Of a DNA stretch of 64,000 nt, positions 8,264-18,386 are shown piece after piece. The notes below the pieces were generated by a model that made no database searches, was not told the origin of the DNA, and saw only the letters and a list, made by a program, of their open reading frames with translations. The stretch covers positions 1,488,001 through 1,552,000 of the forward strand of contig NZ_JAIUZO010000002.1 in NCBI RefSeq assembly GCF_020171365.1, read 5' to 3'. The translations under genes and the position numbers were made by a program. Source of the DNA: Qipengyuania gaetbuli. GTDB lineage: Bacteria; Pseudomonadota; Alphaproteobacteria; Sphingomonadales; Sphingomonadaceae. The first letter of the stretch is position 1; every line of letters starts with the position of its first letter.

Positions 8264-9648
8264 GGGCGCTCCTCGCCTCGCTCGCGCTGCTTGCGGCGAC
8301 GCCAGCGGGTGCGATCTTGCCCGAGCTCTCGCAGGAAGGCAGCGAGGCCGCCGCCCCTGTCGAGGCCCCCGTCCAGCAGATCGACGACACCATCGACGAG
8401 GGCGCGGACGACAGAATTGCAGAGCGGATCCGCGGCATCTTTGCCGAACTCCCGGCCTTTTCGGAGGTCGAGGTGTCGGTCCGCCAGGGCGTCGTCTCGC
8501 TCGGCGGCACGGTACCGCGACAGGAAGACATCGCCCGCGCCGAAGCGATCGCCGGGCGCGTCTCGGGCGTGGTGACGGTCGAGAACGACTTGCAGCGCGA
8601 CCTGTCCATTTCCTCGCAGGGCGAAGGGCTGTCGAGCCTTGCCGACCGCTGGTCCGGCTTCGTCGCGATGCTGCCGCTGATTGCGCTGGCGCTTGCCGTG
8701 TGGGGCGTGATCGCGCTGGTCGGCTACATCATCGCCGGGCTGGGGGTGCTGTGGCACAAGCTCGCGCCCAACAACTTCCTTGCCGAACTCATCGCCAGTG
8801 CCATCCGTTTCGTCTTCATCGTGGGCGGCCTCGTGGTGGCGCTCGACATGGTCGGGGCGGGCGCACTGCTCGGCGCGGTGCTGGGCGGGGCCGGCGTTAT
8901 CGGCCTCGCGCTCGGCTTTGCGCTGCGCGATACGATCGAGAACTACGTCGCCTCGCTGATGCTGTCCTTGCGCCAGCCCTTCCGCGCCAACGACTGGGTG
9001 CAGATCGACCAGCTGGAAGGCCGCGTCATCCGCCTGACCAGCCGCGCGACAATCCTCATGACGCTCGACGGCAATCACTTGCGCATCCCCAACAGCCAGG
9101 TGTTCAAGGCGGTCATCACCAATTTCACCCGCAATCCGAACCGGCGCTTCGAATTCGATCTCGGCGTGGATGCGGACGACGATGCGCGCGCGGCGCGGCA
9201 GCTGGGCCGCGATACGCTGGCGGCGCTCGACTTCGTGCTCGACGACCCGCCTGCCGAAGCGCGGATTGTCGAAGTGGGCGATTCGAACGTGGTGATCCGC
9301 TTCCTCGGCTGGATCGACCAGACCAAGACCGATTGGTGGAAGGCGCAAAGCCAGGCGATCCCGGCGGTGAAGGATGCTCTGGAAGAGGCCGGCTTCGGAC
9401 TGCCGGAGCCGATCTACCGCCTGCGGTTCGACCCGCGTTCGGCCACTCTGCCGTTCGAGAACCGTGCGGAAGGCACGAGCGAGAAGGAACAGCAGGCGGC
9501 GAAGAAAGTGCGGCAGGTAAGTGCCGCGCCGCCCGAAGAGGACGTGCGGCCGGTCGACGAGATCGTCGAGATGGTCGAGCAGGAACGTCGTCAGGCGGGC
9601 GGCGAGCAGGACAAGGACCTGCTCGACCGCTCACGCCCGGTGGAATGA
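8260..9648 (+). CDS. Mechanosensitive ion channel (MscS family) with N-terminal BON domain
   Basis: 462 residues. Residues 1-19 look like a signal peptide (MRALLASLALLAATPAGA). A BON domain covers roughly 48-110 (ERIRGIFAELPAFSEVEVSV ... VSGVVTVENDL). Three hydrophobic segments follow (about 130-220), the last being the Gly/Ala-rich pore-lining helix LLGAVLGGAGVIGLALGFAL, then the MscS beta domain (RANDWVQIDQLEGRVIRLT). The C-terminal tail is long, charged and Glu/Gln-rich. Such channels release solutes on osmotic downshock. The BON domain would lie in the periplasm and could contact membrane or envelope (inference). Translationally coupled to pmbA; ends convergent with ppa. Confidence 0.9.
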   Translation: MRALLASLALLAATPAGAILPELSQEGSEAAAPVEAPVQQIDDTIDEGADDRIAERIRGIFAELPAFSEVEVSVRQGVVSLGGTVPRQEDIARAEAIAGRVSGVVTVENDLQRDLSISSQGEGLSSLADRWSGFVAMLPLIALALAVWGVIALVGYIIAGLGVLWHKLAPNNFLAELIASAIRFVFIVGGLVVALDMVGAGALLGAVLGGAGVIGLALGFALRDTIENYVASLMLSLRQPFRANDWVQIDQLEGRVIRLTSRATILMTLDGNHLRIPNSQVFKAVITNFTRNPNRRFEFDLGVDADDDARAARQLGRDTLAALDFVLDDPPAEARIVEVGDSNVVIRFLGWIDQTKTDWWKAQSQAIPAVKDALEEAGFGLPEPIYRLRFDPRSATLPFENRAEGTSEKEQQAAKKVRQVSAAPPEEDVRPVDEIVEMVEQERRQAGGEQDKDLLDRSRPVE

Positions 9649-9649
9649 G

Positions 9650-10183
9650 TTACTCGCCCGCTTCGTAACGCTCGATCGCTTCGATCACGATCTTGCGCGC
9701 TTCGGCTGCATCGCCCCAAGCGCCGACGCGGACCCACTTTTCGGCTTCCAGATCCTTGTAGTGCGTGAAGAAGTGCTCGATCTGCTGGAAGATGATGGAC
9801 GGGAGGTCCTTCGTCTCGCCGACGTCCGAGTAATAGGGGAAAGTCGTGTCGACCGGCACGCAGATCAGCTTTTCATCGCCGCCATGCTCGTCTTCGAGGT
9901 TGAGCACGCCGATCGGGCGGGCACGAACGACGCAGCCCGGGATGAAGGGCGAGCGCGAGATGACCAGCGCGTCCAGCGGGTCGCCATCGGGCGACAGCGT
10001 GTGGGGCACGAAGCCGTAGTTCGCCGGGTAGCGCATCGGCGTGTGCAGGATGCGGTCGACGAACAGCGCGCCGCTTTCCTTGTCGAATTCGTACTTCACC
10101 GGTTCGCCGCCGGTGGGCACTTCGATGATGACGTTGAGGCTCTCGGGCGGATTGTCGCCAACGGGGATCTTGTCGATGCGCAT
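9650..10183 (-). CDS. ppa: Inorganic pyrophosphatase (family I)
   Basis: 177-residue soluble pyrophosphatase hydrolysing PPi to two phosphates. The active-site signature DGDPLDALVIS is near residues 66-76, with EFDKESGALFVDRILHTPMRYPANYGFVP before it. Length and motifs match bacterial family I enzymes. It is divergent from hisS; the 117-base gap must hold both promoters. Confidence 0.97.
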   Translation of the reverse strand: MRIDKIPVGDNPPESLNVIIEVPTGGEPVKYEFDKESGALFVDRILHTPMRYPANYGFVPHTLSPDGDPLDALVISRSPFIPGCVVRARPIGVLNLEDEHGGDEKLICVPVDTTFPYYSDVGETKDLPSIIFQQIEHFFTHYKDLEAEKWVRVGAWGDAAEARKIVIEAIERYEAGE

Positions 10184-10300
10184 GCGCTACTCTTCTAACT
10201 AAGTTTAGGTTCGCCCCTCTCCCCAGAAAGACTTCGCGGCGCGCCCTAGCGCCTTGCGAAGGATTGCGGAAGGGGGACGATAGTCCTAATCGCGGCGCCC

Positions 10301-11536
10301 ATGTCGAAAACACCACAGGCCATTCGCGGCACGCAGGATATCTTCGGTCCCGATGCGGAAGCATTCGCTTTCGTCGTCGAAACCTTCGAGCGCGTGCGCA
10401 AGCTCTATCGCTTCCGCCGGGTCGAAATGCCCGTGTTCGAGAAGACCGAGGTGTTCAGCCGCGCCATCGGCGAAACGACCGATGTCGTCTCGAAGGAGAT
10501 GTATTCCTTCGATGATCGCGGCGGGGAATCGCTCACCCTGCGCCCCGAATTCACCGCCGGCATCGCGCGCGCCTATCTGTCGAATGGCTGGCAGCAGCAT
10601 GCGCCGCTCAAAGTTGCCACGCATGGCCCGCTCTTCCGTTACGAGCGCCCGCAGAAGGGCCGTTATCGCCAGTTCCACCAGATCGATGCCGAGATTCTCG
10701 GCGCCGCCGAGCCGCAGGCCGATGTCGAACTGCTCGCCATGGCCGACCAAATCATCCGCGAACTGGGGATCGAGGGCGTGACGCTCCACCTCAACACGCT
10801 GGGCGACGGCGACAGCCGCGAAGCCTGGCGCGGCGCGCTGGTCGAGCATTTCCGCGCTGTGAAGGGCGAGCTGAGCGAAGATTCGCAGGAGCGGCTCGAA
10901 AAGAACCCGCTGCGCATCCTCGACAGCAAGGACCCGCGCGACAGGCGTTTCGTGGCTGATGCGCCGAAGATCGACGCTTACCTGTCGGAAGACGCTCGCG
11001 CTTTCTTTGATGCTGTCACTGCGGGCCTCGATGCGGCGGGTGTGAAGTGGACGCGCGCGGAAAGCCTCGTGCGCGGCCTCGATTATTATCGCCACACCGC
11101 CTTCGAGTTCATTCCCGACGAAGGCAGCGAGGCCGCAGGCAAGCTCGGCAGCCAGAGCACCATCCTTGGCGGCGGACGCTATGACGGGCTGATGGAAAGC
11201 CTCGGCGGATCGCCCACGCCCGCCGTCGGCTGGGCGGCCGGGATCGAGCGCCTCGCGATGCTGGTCGGCGACAAGGGTGAGCCCAATGCCGACGTCATCG
11301 TGGTGGTCGAAAACGATGATCTCATCCAGCGCGCGATCGCGGCCATCGGCAAGATCAGGGCCGGCGGCCACTCGGCCGAACTCATGGCGAGCGGAAGTCC
11401 GCGCAAGCGTTTCGACAAGGCCGTGAAGGCGGGGGCCGACAAGATCGTCGCCTTCGATCTTCGCGACGGCGTGGAACACGTGCGCATCAAGGCGGACGAC
11501 CATGCGCGCAGTGCCATCGAGAAGCTGCTTGACTGA
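10301..11536 (+). CDS. hisS: Histidine--tRNA ligase
   Basis: 411-residue class II aminoacyl-tRNA synthetase. The N-terminus carries [14 protein letters not shown], motif 2 is [18 protein letters not shown], the histidine-specific HisA motif is [14 protein letters not shown], and motif 3 is [13 protein letters not shown]; a C-terminal anticodon-binding domain follows. It starts a plus-strand set (hisS-prfA-prmC) with a 2-base gap to prfA, so the three are likely one transcript serving translation. Confidence 0.97.
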   Translation: MSKTPQAIRGTQDIFGPDAEAFAFVVETFERVRKLYRFRRVEMPVFEKTEVFSRAIGETTDVVSKEMYSFDDRGGESLTLRPEFTAGIARAYLSNGWQQHAPLKVATHGPLFRYERPQKGRYRQFHQIDAEILGAAEPQADVELLAMADQIIRELGIEGVTLHLNTLGDGDSREAWRGALVEHFRAVKGELSEDSQERLEKNPLRILDSKDPRDRRFVADAPKIDAYLSEDARAFFDAVTAGLDAAGVKWTRAESLVRGLDYYRHTAFEFIPDEGSEAAGKLGSQSTILGGGRYDGLMESLGGSPTPAVGWAAGIERLAMLVGDKGEPNADVIVVVENDDLIQRAIAAIGKIRAGGHSAELMASGSPRKRFDKAVKAGADKIVAFDLRDGVEHVRIKADDHARSAIEKLLD

Positions 11537-11538
11537 CC

Positions 11539-12606
11539 ATGCAGGTTCCTGCCGAACGCCTTGACCAGATTGCCAACCGCTTCGCCGAACTCGAAGCGCG
11601 CATGGCCTCGGGCCAGCTGGAAGGCGATGCCTTCGTCCAGGCGAGCCGCGACTATGCCGAGCTCGAACCGGTGGCGAAGATCGCTGCCGAGGTGAAGGCC
11701 GCTCGCGAGGAGATCGATAGCCTCGAGGAGATGCTGACCGATCCCGAGATGAAGGCGATGGCCGAGGAAGAGCTAGCGGCATTGCGCAAGCGCCTGCCCG
11801 AGGCGGAACGCCAGCTGGCCATCGCCATGCTGCCGCGCGACAATGCCGACAACAAGCCGGCCATGCTGGAAATCCGCGCGGGGACCGGCGGCGACGAGGC
11901 GGCGCTGTTCGCCGGCGATCTCTATCGCATGTACGAACGTTATGCCGCCGAACAGGGCTGGAAGGTCGAGCCGGTCAGCATGAGCGCGTCCGAAGTCGGC
12001 GGTTTCAAGGAAATCGTCGCCAACGTCACCGGCACGGGCGTGTTTGCCAAGCTCAAGTTCGAAAGCGGCGTGCACCGCGTCCAGCGCGTGCCCGAGACGG
12101 AAAGCGGAGGGCGCATCCATACCTCCGCAGCGACGGTCGCCGTGTTGCCCGAACCAGACGAGGTCGACGTACAGATCGATCCGGGCGACCTCAAGATCGA
12201 CGTCTACCGTGCCAGCGGTGCGGGCGGCCAGCACGTCAACACCACCGACAGCGCGGTACGCATCACGCACCTGCCGACCAATACGGTCGTCACCTGCCAG
12301 GATGGCCGCAGCCAGCACAAGAACCGCGAGAAGGCGATGCAGGTGCTGCGCACCCGCCTCTACGATGCCCAGCGCGAGGCGACGCAGGGCGCGGAGGCCG
12401 AGGCGCGCAAGGCGATGGTCGGCAGCGGCGACCGCTCGGAACGCATCCGCACCTATAATTACCCGCAAGGGCGCGTGACCGACCACCGCATCGGCCTGAC
12501 CTTGCAGAAGCTGCCGCAGATCATCGCCGGGCCGGGCCTTGGCGAACTGGTCGACGCGCTGATCGCCGAGGACGAGGCCAAGCGGCTCGCCGCGATGAAT
12601 GACTGA
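11539..12606 (+). CDS. prfA: Peptide chain release factor 1
   Basis: 355 residues. The GGQ peptidyl-tRNA hydrolysis motif is in [19 protein letters not shown] (about 230), and the codon-recognition P-x-T tripeptide appears as PET in [14 protein letters not shown]. This marks it as RF1 (UAA/UAG) rather than RF2, which carries SPF. The following gene prmC, whose product methylates the GGQ glutamine, overlaps its end by 8 bases. Confidence 0.97.
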   Translation: MQVPAERLDQIANRFAELEARMASGQLEGDAFVQASRDYAELEPVAKIAAEVKAAREEIDSLEEMLTDPEMKAMAEEELAALRKRLPEAERQLAIAMLPRDNADNKPAMLEIRAGTGGDEAALFAGDLYRMYERYAAEQGWKVEPVSMSASEVGGFKEIVANVTGTGVFAKLKFESGVHRVQRVPETESGGRIHTSAATVAVLPEPDEVDVQIDPGDLKIDVYRASGAGGQHVNTTDSAVRITHLPTNTVVTCQDGRSQHKNREKAMQVLRTRLYDAQREATQGAEAEARKAMVGSGDRSERIRTYNYPQGRVTDHRIGLTLQKLPQIIAGPGLGELVDALIAEDEAKRLAAMND

Positions 12607-13423
12607 GACGGTCGCGGATGCGATCCGCACTGCTGCGGAACGGCTTGCCGCCACCAGCGATACCGCGCGTCTCGATGCCGAATTGCTGATGGCGCACGCG
12701 CTGGGTTTGCCGCGCTCGCGGATGCTGATCACCATGATGCGCGAAGCACCTGCGCCTGCTTTTGCCGGGCTAGTCGAACGCCGTGCCGCGCGCGAGCCGG
12801 TCGCACACATAACTGGCGAGCAGGAATTCTTCGGCCTGCCGCTGCGCGTGACTTCGGAAACGCTGGTGCCGCGCGGGGATAGCGAGGTGCTGGTCGAGGC
12901 GGCGCTCGAGTTAAAACCAGATGCCGCGCGCGTGCTCGACTTGGGCACGGGGACTGGCGCGCTGCTGCTCGCCATCCTGTCCCACTGCAAAGCGCAAGGG
13001 GTGGCGACCGACCGTTCTTCCGGCGCCCTTGCCGTGGCGCGCGACAATGCGGAGCGGCTGGGGCTTTCCGCGCGCACCCGCTTCGTGGAGCGCGACTGGA
13101 CGCAGGCGGGCTGGACCGACGGGCTCGGCCAGTTCGACCTCGTGCTGTGCAACCCGCCTTATGTGGAAGACGATGCCGCGCTCGAACCCGATGTGCGCGA
13201 TTACGAGCCGGCCTCCGCTCTTTTCGCCGGCCCGGAAGGACTTGACGACTATCGCGTGATCATCCCGCAGCTTGGCAAGCTTTTAAATCCGGGCGGGGTG
13301 ACAGTACTCGAAATCGGCTCGAGTCAAGCAGATGCGGTCGCGGCATTGGCACGCGACTCGGGCTTCGATGTGACCCTGCGCCACGACCTTGCCGGACGCC
13401 CCCGGGCACTGATTCTCAGATAA
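12599..13423 (+). CDS. prmC: Peptide chain release factor N5-glutamine methyltransferase
   Basis: 274 residues. The SAM-binding motif is [16 protein letters not shown] and the glutamine-methyltransferase NPPY motif is in [12 protein letters not shown]. It methylates the GGQ Gln of RF1/RF2. The overlap with prfA gives translational coupling of enzyme and substrate, a common arrangement. Start ATG at 12599 lies inside the last codons of prfA. Confidence 0.96.
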   Translation: MTETVADAIRTAAERLAATSDTARLDAELLMAHALGLPRSRMLITMMREAPAPAFAGLVERRAAREPVAHITGEQEFFGLPLRVTSETLVPRGDSEVLVEAALELKPDAARVLDLGTGTGALLLAILSHCKAQGVATDRSSGALAVARDNAERLGLSARTRFVERDWTQAGWTDGLGQFDLVLCNPPYVEDDAALEPDVRDYEPASALFAGPEGLDDYRVIIPQLGKLLNPGGVTVLEIGSSQADAVAALARDSGFDVTLRHDLAGRPRALILR

Positions 13424-13659
13424 GACTTGGCAAAGGCGATTCGACGCTTTACCTCTGGCCACAGGCCAGTGGTGTGCGAAGGACTTCGTCCCACCGGTTC
13501 CAGCTCCGACATTGCAGTTTTGGTGCGAGGCGAAAGCCCCGCATACCATGCACGAACAGGGGCACGCAGGTCGCCATAGGTCGCGTCCTGCGCAAGGGGA
13601 TACGCGGCTGTATGCGGATCACAGGATCTGCGCCGCGCCAGTGATGAGGACGAATATCC

Positions 13660-14280
13660 TTGAACAACAATCGCAATAACCGTCGTCGCGGTCGCGGCAA
13701 CCGGAATCAGGGCGGGGCAAATTCCGCCAACCGGATCGACAGCCGTGCCAGGGGCAATGCACCCCAGCTGCTCGACAAGTACAAGAAGCTTGCCCAGGAC
13801 GCCCAGCACAATGGCGACCGCGTGCAGGCCGAATACTACCTGCAGTTCGCCGACCACTACTTCCGCGTGATCGCCGACAACAAGGCGCGCCAGGAAGAGT
13901 CCAAGGGCAAGCGCGACGACCGCTCCTCCGATGACGAGGATGATGGCGAAGACGAGGGCGACGACCGCCGCGGCAACCGCCGCCAGCGTTCGCGCCGCGA
14001 CGACGACCAGCAGGGCGGCCGCGGGCGCAAGCAGCGCGACGGCAATGACGACGGCCGCGATGACCGGGACAATGACATCGAGGCCGATGAAAAGCCCAAG
14101 AAGCGCCGCGGCCCCAAGAAAGCGCCGCGCGCCGTCGAGGGTGAACCGGGCGTCGAAGGCGAAATCGACGTGGCGGTGCTGCCGCCGGCCTTCGGCTCCA
14201 ACGATGACGACAGCGACGAGAGCCCGGCTCCGCGCCGCCGTCGCCGCAAGAGCGAAGACGCCGAAAGCGCCGTCGGCTGA
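13660..14280 (+). CDS. DUF4167 domain-containing protein
   Basis: 206 residues. The N-terminus is Asn/Arg-rich (MNNNRNNRRRGRGNRN), followed by the DUF4167 core (GNAPQLLDKYKKLAQDAQ, YYLQFADHYFRVI). The rest is a highly charged, low-complexity tail of alternating Asp/Glu and Arg/Lys blocks. The start is TTG at 13660, supported by GAGGA about 9 bases upstream; no ATG fits. The family is widespread in alphaproteobacteria with no settled function. The basic N-terminus and charged tail suggest nucleic-acid or ribosome contact (inference). Confidence 0.88.
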   Translation: MNNNRNNRRRGRGNRNQGGANSANRIDSRARGNAPQLLDKYKKLAQDAQHNGDRVQAEYYLQFADHYFRVIADNKARQEESKGKRDDRSSDDEDDGEDEGDDRRGNRRQRSRRDDDQQGGRGRKQRDGNDDGRDDRDNDIEADEKPKKRRGPKKAPRAVEGEPGVEGEIDVAVLPPAFGSNDDDSDESPAPRRRRRKSEDAESAVG

Positions 14281-14344
14281 TCGCTCCGCGACCGGCTGAC
14301 GCTTTCGCTTGCCATCGCCGCGCTTGTTCGTAACAGGCGCGGCG

Positions 14345-15940
14345 ATGGACAGTCTTACCGGCTTGCTCACCCGCTACCCGTTCCGCAGCGCCTTCGTGCT
14401 CGGGCTGGTGGCCGCTCTCGGCTTTCCGCCGCTGCATTTCTGGCCGCTGGCACTGGCCGGCATGGCGTTCTTCGTGAAACTGCTGAGCGAGCGGGGCACG
14501 GCGCGTGGAGCCTTCCTCGCGGGCTGGCTGTTCGGCCTTGCGCATTTCACGCTCACCAACAACTGGATCGCGACTGCCTTCACCTTCCAGGCCGAAATGC
14601 CTGCCTGGCTGGGCTGGCTCGCCGTGCCGCTCCTGTGCCTCTACCTTGCTGTCTGGCCGGGTCTTGCCTCGCTCGGGGCATGGTTGCTCGCGCGGCGCGG
14701 CGGGACGGTCGCCTTTGCGCTCGCTTTCGGCGCATTCTGGATCGCTGGCGAATGGTTCAAGAGCTGGATGTTCACCGGCTATGCCTGGGGACCCTTCTCG
14801 CTCGCCCTGCTTGGCGGTTGGAGCACGCCGGGTGCAGCGGTGGTTCTGCCGTTTACCGGGACCTATGCCCTGTCGGGCATTGCCGCGACCCTGAGTGGGC
14901 TGCTGGCATGGATGGTCGCCGGCCGGCGGTGGGCCGTGCTTGGCGGGACACTGGCCGTCCTCACCTTCGCCATGTTCCTGCCAGCCGGGGAGGGGCGGGA
15001 GGGCACGCTGCCGCTGACGCTCGTCCAGCCGGATCTGAAGCAGGAGGATATCGACGATCCTTCGAAGTTCGAGGCCCAGTTCCTCACCATCGCCAGCCTC
15101 AGCCTGCCGCAGCGCGATGTCGAAAGGCGGCTCGTCCTGTGGCCTGAAAGCGGTGTGCCCGACTACCTGCGCGACGGCTATCCGCAGCGCTATTACGACC
15201 GCATGACCGCTGCCGGCGACCCGGCCTTCGCGCGATTCCGCATCGGCCAGGCGATTGGCGAAGGCTCGCTGTTGCTGACTGGCGCGACCGACCTCGAAAT
15301 CGGCGAGGTCGATGGCTACCGGCGGGCAACCGGCGCCTACAACACCATCACCCCCATCGAGGCGGACGGGACGCTGGGGCCGCGCTACTCCAAGGCGCAT
15401 CTGGTGCCCTACGGCGAATATCTGCCGATGCGCGAAATCCTCGAGCCGCTTGGCCTTTCGCGGTTGGTGGCCGGCACGATCGACTTCATTCCAGGACCCG
15501 GGCCGCAGACCATCGACCTTGGCCCCTATGGCAAGGCAGGCATGCAGATCTGCTACGAAATCGTCTTCAGCGGCGAAGTGGCGGAGCGGGGCAAGCGTCC
15601 CGATTACATCTTCAACCCTTCCAACGACGGCTGGTTTGGTAGCTGGGGTCCGCCTCAGCATCTCGCGCAGGCGCGGATGCGCGCGATCGAGGAGGGTCTG
15701 CCGGTGTTGCGCTCGACCACGACCGGCATAAGTGCGGTGATCGATGCGCGCGGCGTGGTGCGCGATCACATTGGACGCGCTGAAGCCGACCGTATCGATG
15801 GCTATGTCCCTCCCGCAAGTGCGCCGACGCCATTCTCCCGGTTAGGTCACTGGCTCACGCTGATCTGGACGATTGCTCTGCTGGGCGGATCGCTTGTTGC
15901 CATGCGCGCCAAGGGGCGTTACCTGTCCCAAGACACATAA
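14345..15940 (+). CDS. lnt: Apolipoprotein N-acyltransferase
   Basis: 531-residue inner-membrane enzyme that adds the third acyl chain to lipoproteins. About six N-terminal TM helices are followed by a periplasmic nitrilase domain with the catalytic triad visible as Glu in [13 protein letters not shown], Lys in [15 protein letters not shown] and Cys in [17 protein letters not shown]-terminal TM ([17 protein letters not shown]) follows. The ATG at 14345 is chosen because the 12 codons before it are not conserved-looking. Its stop overlaps the metK operator-like palindrome. Confidence 0.95.
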   Translation: MDSLTGLLTRYPFRSAFVLGLVAALGFPPLHFWPLALAGMAFFVKLLSERGTARGAFLAGWLFGLAHFTLTNNWIATAFTFQAEMPAWLGWLAVPLLCLYLAVWPGLASLGAWLLARRGGTVAFALAFGAFWIAGEWFKSWMFTGYAWGPFSLALLGGWSTPGAAVVLPFTGTYALSGIAATLSGLLAWMVAGRRWAVLGGTLAVLTFAMFLPAGEGREGTLPLTLVQPDLKQEDIDDPSKFEAQFLTIASLSLPQRDVERRLVLWPESGVPDYLRDGYPQRYYDRMTAAGDPAFARFRIGQAIGEGSLLLTGATDLEIGEVDGYRRATGAYNTITPIEADGTLGPRYSKAHLVPYGEYLPMREILEPLGLSRLVAGTIDFIPGPGPQTIDLGPYGKAGMQICYEIVFSGEVAERGKRPDYIFNPSNDGWFGSWGPPQHLAQARMRAIEEGLPVLRSTTTGISAVIDARGVVRDHIGRAEADRIDGYVPPASAPTPFSRLGHWLTLIWTIALLGGSLVAMRAKGRYLSQDT

Positions 15941-15952
15941 AGATTTCTTTAT
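15937..15952 (+). promoter_or_regulatory. Perfect inverted repeat upstream of metK, candidate methionine-regulon operator
   Basis: ATAAAGA-TT-TCTTTAT, perfect 7-base arms, 21 bases before the metK start and overlapping the lnt stop codon. Position and symmetry fit a repressor operator. SAM/SAH-sensing ArsR-family regulators of the SahR type control metK in several Proteobacteria, and this is the natural candidate, but that assignment is inferred. Confidence 0.55.
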
Positions 15953-15972
15953 ATCCAGATTCCGGGGTCTCA

Positions 15973-17211
15973 ATGCGCGCCAATTACCTGTTCACGTCCG
16001 AAAGCGTTTCCGAAGGCCATCCGGACAAGGTTTCCGACCAGATCAGCGATGCCATCGTCGACCTGATGCTGGCAAAGGACGCGGAGTCGCGCGTTGCCTG
16101 CGAAACCATGACGACGACGCAGCGCGTCATCCTGTCCGGCGAAATCCGCTGCGCGCCCATGTACGACAAGCACAATCCCGACTGGGCCGACAATGGCGGC
16201 TGGGCTCCGGGCGCGAAGGACGAAATCGAACAGGCGGTTCGCCGCACCGTGCGCGAAATCGGCTACGAGCAGGAAGGCTTCCACTGGCAGACGCTCCAGT
16301 TCGAGAACCATCTGCACGGCCAGTCGGACCACATCGCACAGGGCGTCGATGCCAGCGGCAACAAGGACGAGGGCGCAGGCGACCAGGGCATCATGTTCGG
16401 CTTCGCATGCGACGAGACCCCCGATTTCATGCCCGCCACGCTGGACTACAGCCACAAGATCCTCGAACGGCTCGCTGCCGACCGCAAGAGCGGTGCAGCT
16501 CCCTTTCTCGAACCCGATGCGAAGAGCCAGGTCACTCTGCGCTACGAGAACGGCAAGCCGGTTGAATGCACTGCCGTGGTCGTTTCGACCCAGCATGGAA
16601 AAGGCTACCACGAGGGCGAAAAGGAAGCCGAGCTCAAGGCCTATGTGAAGGAGGTCGTTTCCGACGTGCTGCCCGATGGCTGGCTGACCGATGCGACCGA
16701 ATGGCATATCAACCCCACCGGTGCGTTCGAAATCGGGGGTCCCGACGGCGATGCCGGTCTTACAGGCCGCAAGATCATCGTCGATACCTATGGCGGCGCA
16801 GCACCGCACGGCGGCGGCGCCTTCAGCGGCAAGGACCCGACCAAGGTCGACCGTTCGGCTGCCTACGTCACCCGCTACCTCGCCAAGAACATCGTGGCGG
16901 CAGGACTGGCGAAGCGCTGCACGATCCAGCTGTCCTATGCGATCGGCGTGTCGAAGCCGCTGTCGCTCTATGTCGACACGCACGGTACCAGTGCGGCAGG
17001 TGTTACCGACGAGAAGCTCGAAACCGCGATTGCGAACATCGAGAAGCTGGGCGGCCTGACGCCGCGCGGCATCCGCACGCACCTCGGGCTCAACAAGCCG
17101 ATCTACCGCCAGACTGCTGCCTACGGCCACTTCGGCCGGCAGGCGGACGGCGATGCCTTCCCGTGGGAACGCACAGACCTGGTGGACGAGTTGAAGGCCG
17201 CGCTGGCCTGA
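15973..17211 (+). CDS. metK: S-adenosylmethionine synthase
   Basis: 412 residues. It makes SAM from methionine and ATP. Signatures are [20 protein letters not shown] at the N terminus, [17 protein letters not shown] (about 135-151) and [19 protein letters not shown] (about 278-296). It is slightly longer than the 384-residue E. coli enzyme. It ends one base from the convergent CaiB-type gene. Confidence 0.97.
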   Translation: MRANYLFTSESVSEGHPDKVSDQISDAIVDLMLAKDAESRVACETMTTTQRVILSGEIRCAPMYDKHNPDWADNGGWAPGAKDEIEQAVRRTVREIGYEQEGFHWQTLQFENHLHGQSDHIAQGVDASGNKDEGAGDQGIMFGFACDETPDFMPATLDYSHKILERLAADRKSGAAPFLEPDAKSQVTLRYENGKPVECTAVVVSTQHGKGYHEGEKEAELKAYVKEVVSDVLPDGWLTDATEWHINPTGAFEIGGPDGDAGLTGRKIIVDTYGGAAPHGGGAFSGKDPTKVDRSAAYVTRYLAKNIVAAGLAKRCTIQLSYAIGVSKPLSLYVDTHGTSAAGVTDEKLETAIANIEKLGGLTPRGIRTHLGLNKPIYRQTAAYGHFGRQADGDAFPWERTDLVDELKAALA

Positions 17212-17212
17212 G

Positions 17213-18349
17213 CTAGCCGTCGCCGCCCTTGCGCGGGCTGGGCCGGTCGAGTGCGAGTTCGGCGTCCGAGAAGGTGAACGGACTGCGCACGCCCGGCACT
17301 CCGTCCAGATCGACACGCATCCCCCGTGCCACCACCTGGCGGTCGGCGAAGACCTGGTCGACCGGGTTGATCGGCCCGGCGGGGATGCCGGCCTCGCCGC
17401 ATTCGGCCAGCAGGTCTTCCTTCTGCCATTTGGCCGTTTCGCCAGCGATTAGCGCGTCGAGTTTGCCGCGGTTGGCAAGGCGCGCCTCGTTCGAGGAGAA
17501 GCGTTCGTCGCTCAGCAGGTCATCCCGGCCGAGCAGCTTCAGCAGGCGGCGGAACAGTCCGTCATTCGCGGGCGCCAGCACCACTTCGCCATCGGCTACC
17601 GGAAACACGCCATAGGCGCTGACCTGTGCGTGCTCGTTGCCCATCCGCGGGGGATTGGAACCGGTGGTGAGGTAATGGAGCGCCTGGCTGGCGAGCAGGC
17701 CGACCGAGCAATCGAGCAGCGCCATGTCGACATGCTGCCCGCGCCCCGTGCGCTCGCGCATGGCGAGGGCCGCCTGGATCCCGATGACCGAATAAAGGCC
17801 GCAGGTGAGATCGGAGATCGACACGCCCATTTTCATCGGCTGACCCTGCGGCTCGCCCGTCAGGGCCATGAAGCCGCTCATGCCTTGAATGACGAAATCG
17901 TACCCCGCCTCGTGCGCGCGGGGGCCGGTCTGGCCGAAGCCGGTGATCGAGCAATAGACGAGACCCGCGTTTGCCTTGGCCAGCGTTTCGTAGTCGAGCC
18001 CGAATTTCGCCAGCGTCCCGGTCTTGAAATTCTCCAGCACCACGTCCGCATTCGCGGCAAGTTCGCGCACCCGGGCAAGGTCGTCCGCGTTCTTGAAATC
18101 GGCGACGATGCTACGCTTGCCGCGATTGGTCGCGTGGTAATACGCCGCCGAACGCTCTCCCTCATGTTCGACCCAGGGCGGCCCCCACAGCCGGGTGCCG
18201 TCGCCTTCCGGGCTTTCCACCTTGATGACATCCGCGCCGAGATCGGCGAGGATCTGTCCCGCCCATGGCCCGGCGAGCACGCGGGCGAGTTCAAGCACTT
18301 TCAGGCCGGCAAGCGGGGCCTTGGGATTGCGCGGTGTATCGAGCCACAT
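17213..18349 (-). CDS. CaiB/BaiF family (class III) CoA-transferase
   Basis: 378 residues. The N-terminal LAGLKVLELARVLAGPWAG and ADLGADVIKVE nucleotide/CoA-binding segments, RGKRSIVADFK, SITGFGQTGP and the catalytic Asp in MGVSISDLTCGLYSV are all family III hallmarks. These enzymes move CoA between carboxylic acids (formyl, crotonobetainyl, mesaconyl and others); the substrate is unknown here. Start at 18349 (MWLDTPRN) is chosen just before the conserved core. It is the last gene of the minus-strand run that begins with scoA and lies 37 bases after the nitronate-monooxygenase-like gene. Confidence 0.9.
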   Translation of the reverse strand: MWLDTPRNPKAPLAGLKVLELARVLAGPWAGQILADLGADVIKVESPEGDGTRLWGPPWVEHEGERSAAYYHATNRGKRSIVADFKNADDLARVRELAANADVVLENFKTGTLAKFGLDYETLAKANAGLVYCSITGFGQTGPRAHEAGYDFVIQGMSGFMALTGEPQGQPMKMGVSISDLTCGLYSVIGIQAALAMRERTGRGQHVDMALLDCSVGLLASQALHYLTTGSNPPRMGNEHAQVSAYGVFPVADGEVVLAPANDGLFRRLLKLLGRDDLLSDERFSSNEARLANRGKLDALIAGETAKWQKEDLLAECGEAGIPAGPINPVDQVFADRQVVARGMRVDLDGVPGVRSPFTFSDAELALDRPSPRKGGDG

Positions 18350-18386
18350 GCGATGCGCAGTGCTTGGCGCGCGCGCGGCGGTCAAG

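Noticed and set aside
13619..15769. Minus-strand 716-codon frame
   Set aside because: Antisense to DUF4167 and lnt, which have intact motifs; the frame has no recognisable domain.
15941..15972. SAM riboswitch in front of metK
   Set aside because: Only about 30 bases separate lnt and metK, too short for a SAM-II or SAM/SAH aptamer plus platform; a protein operator fits better.
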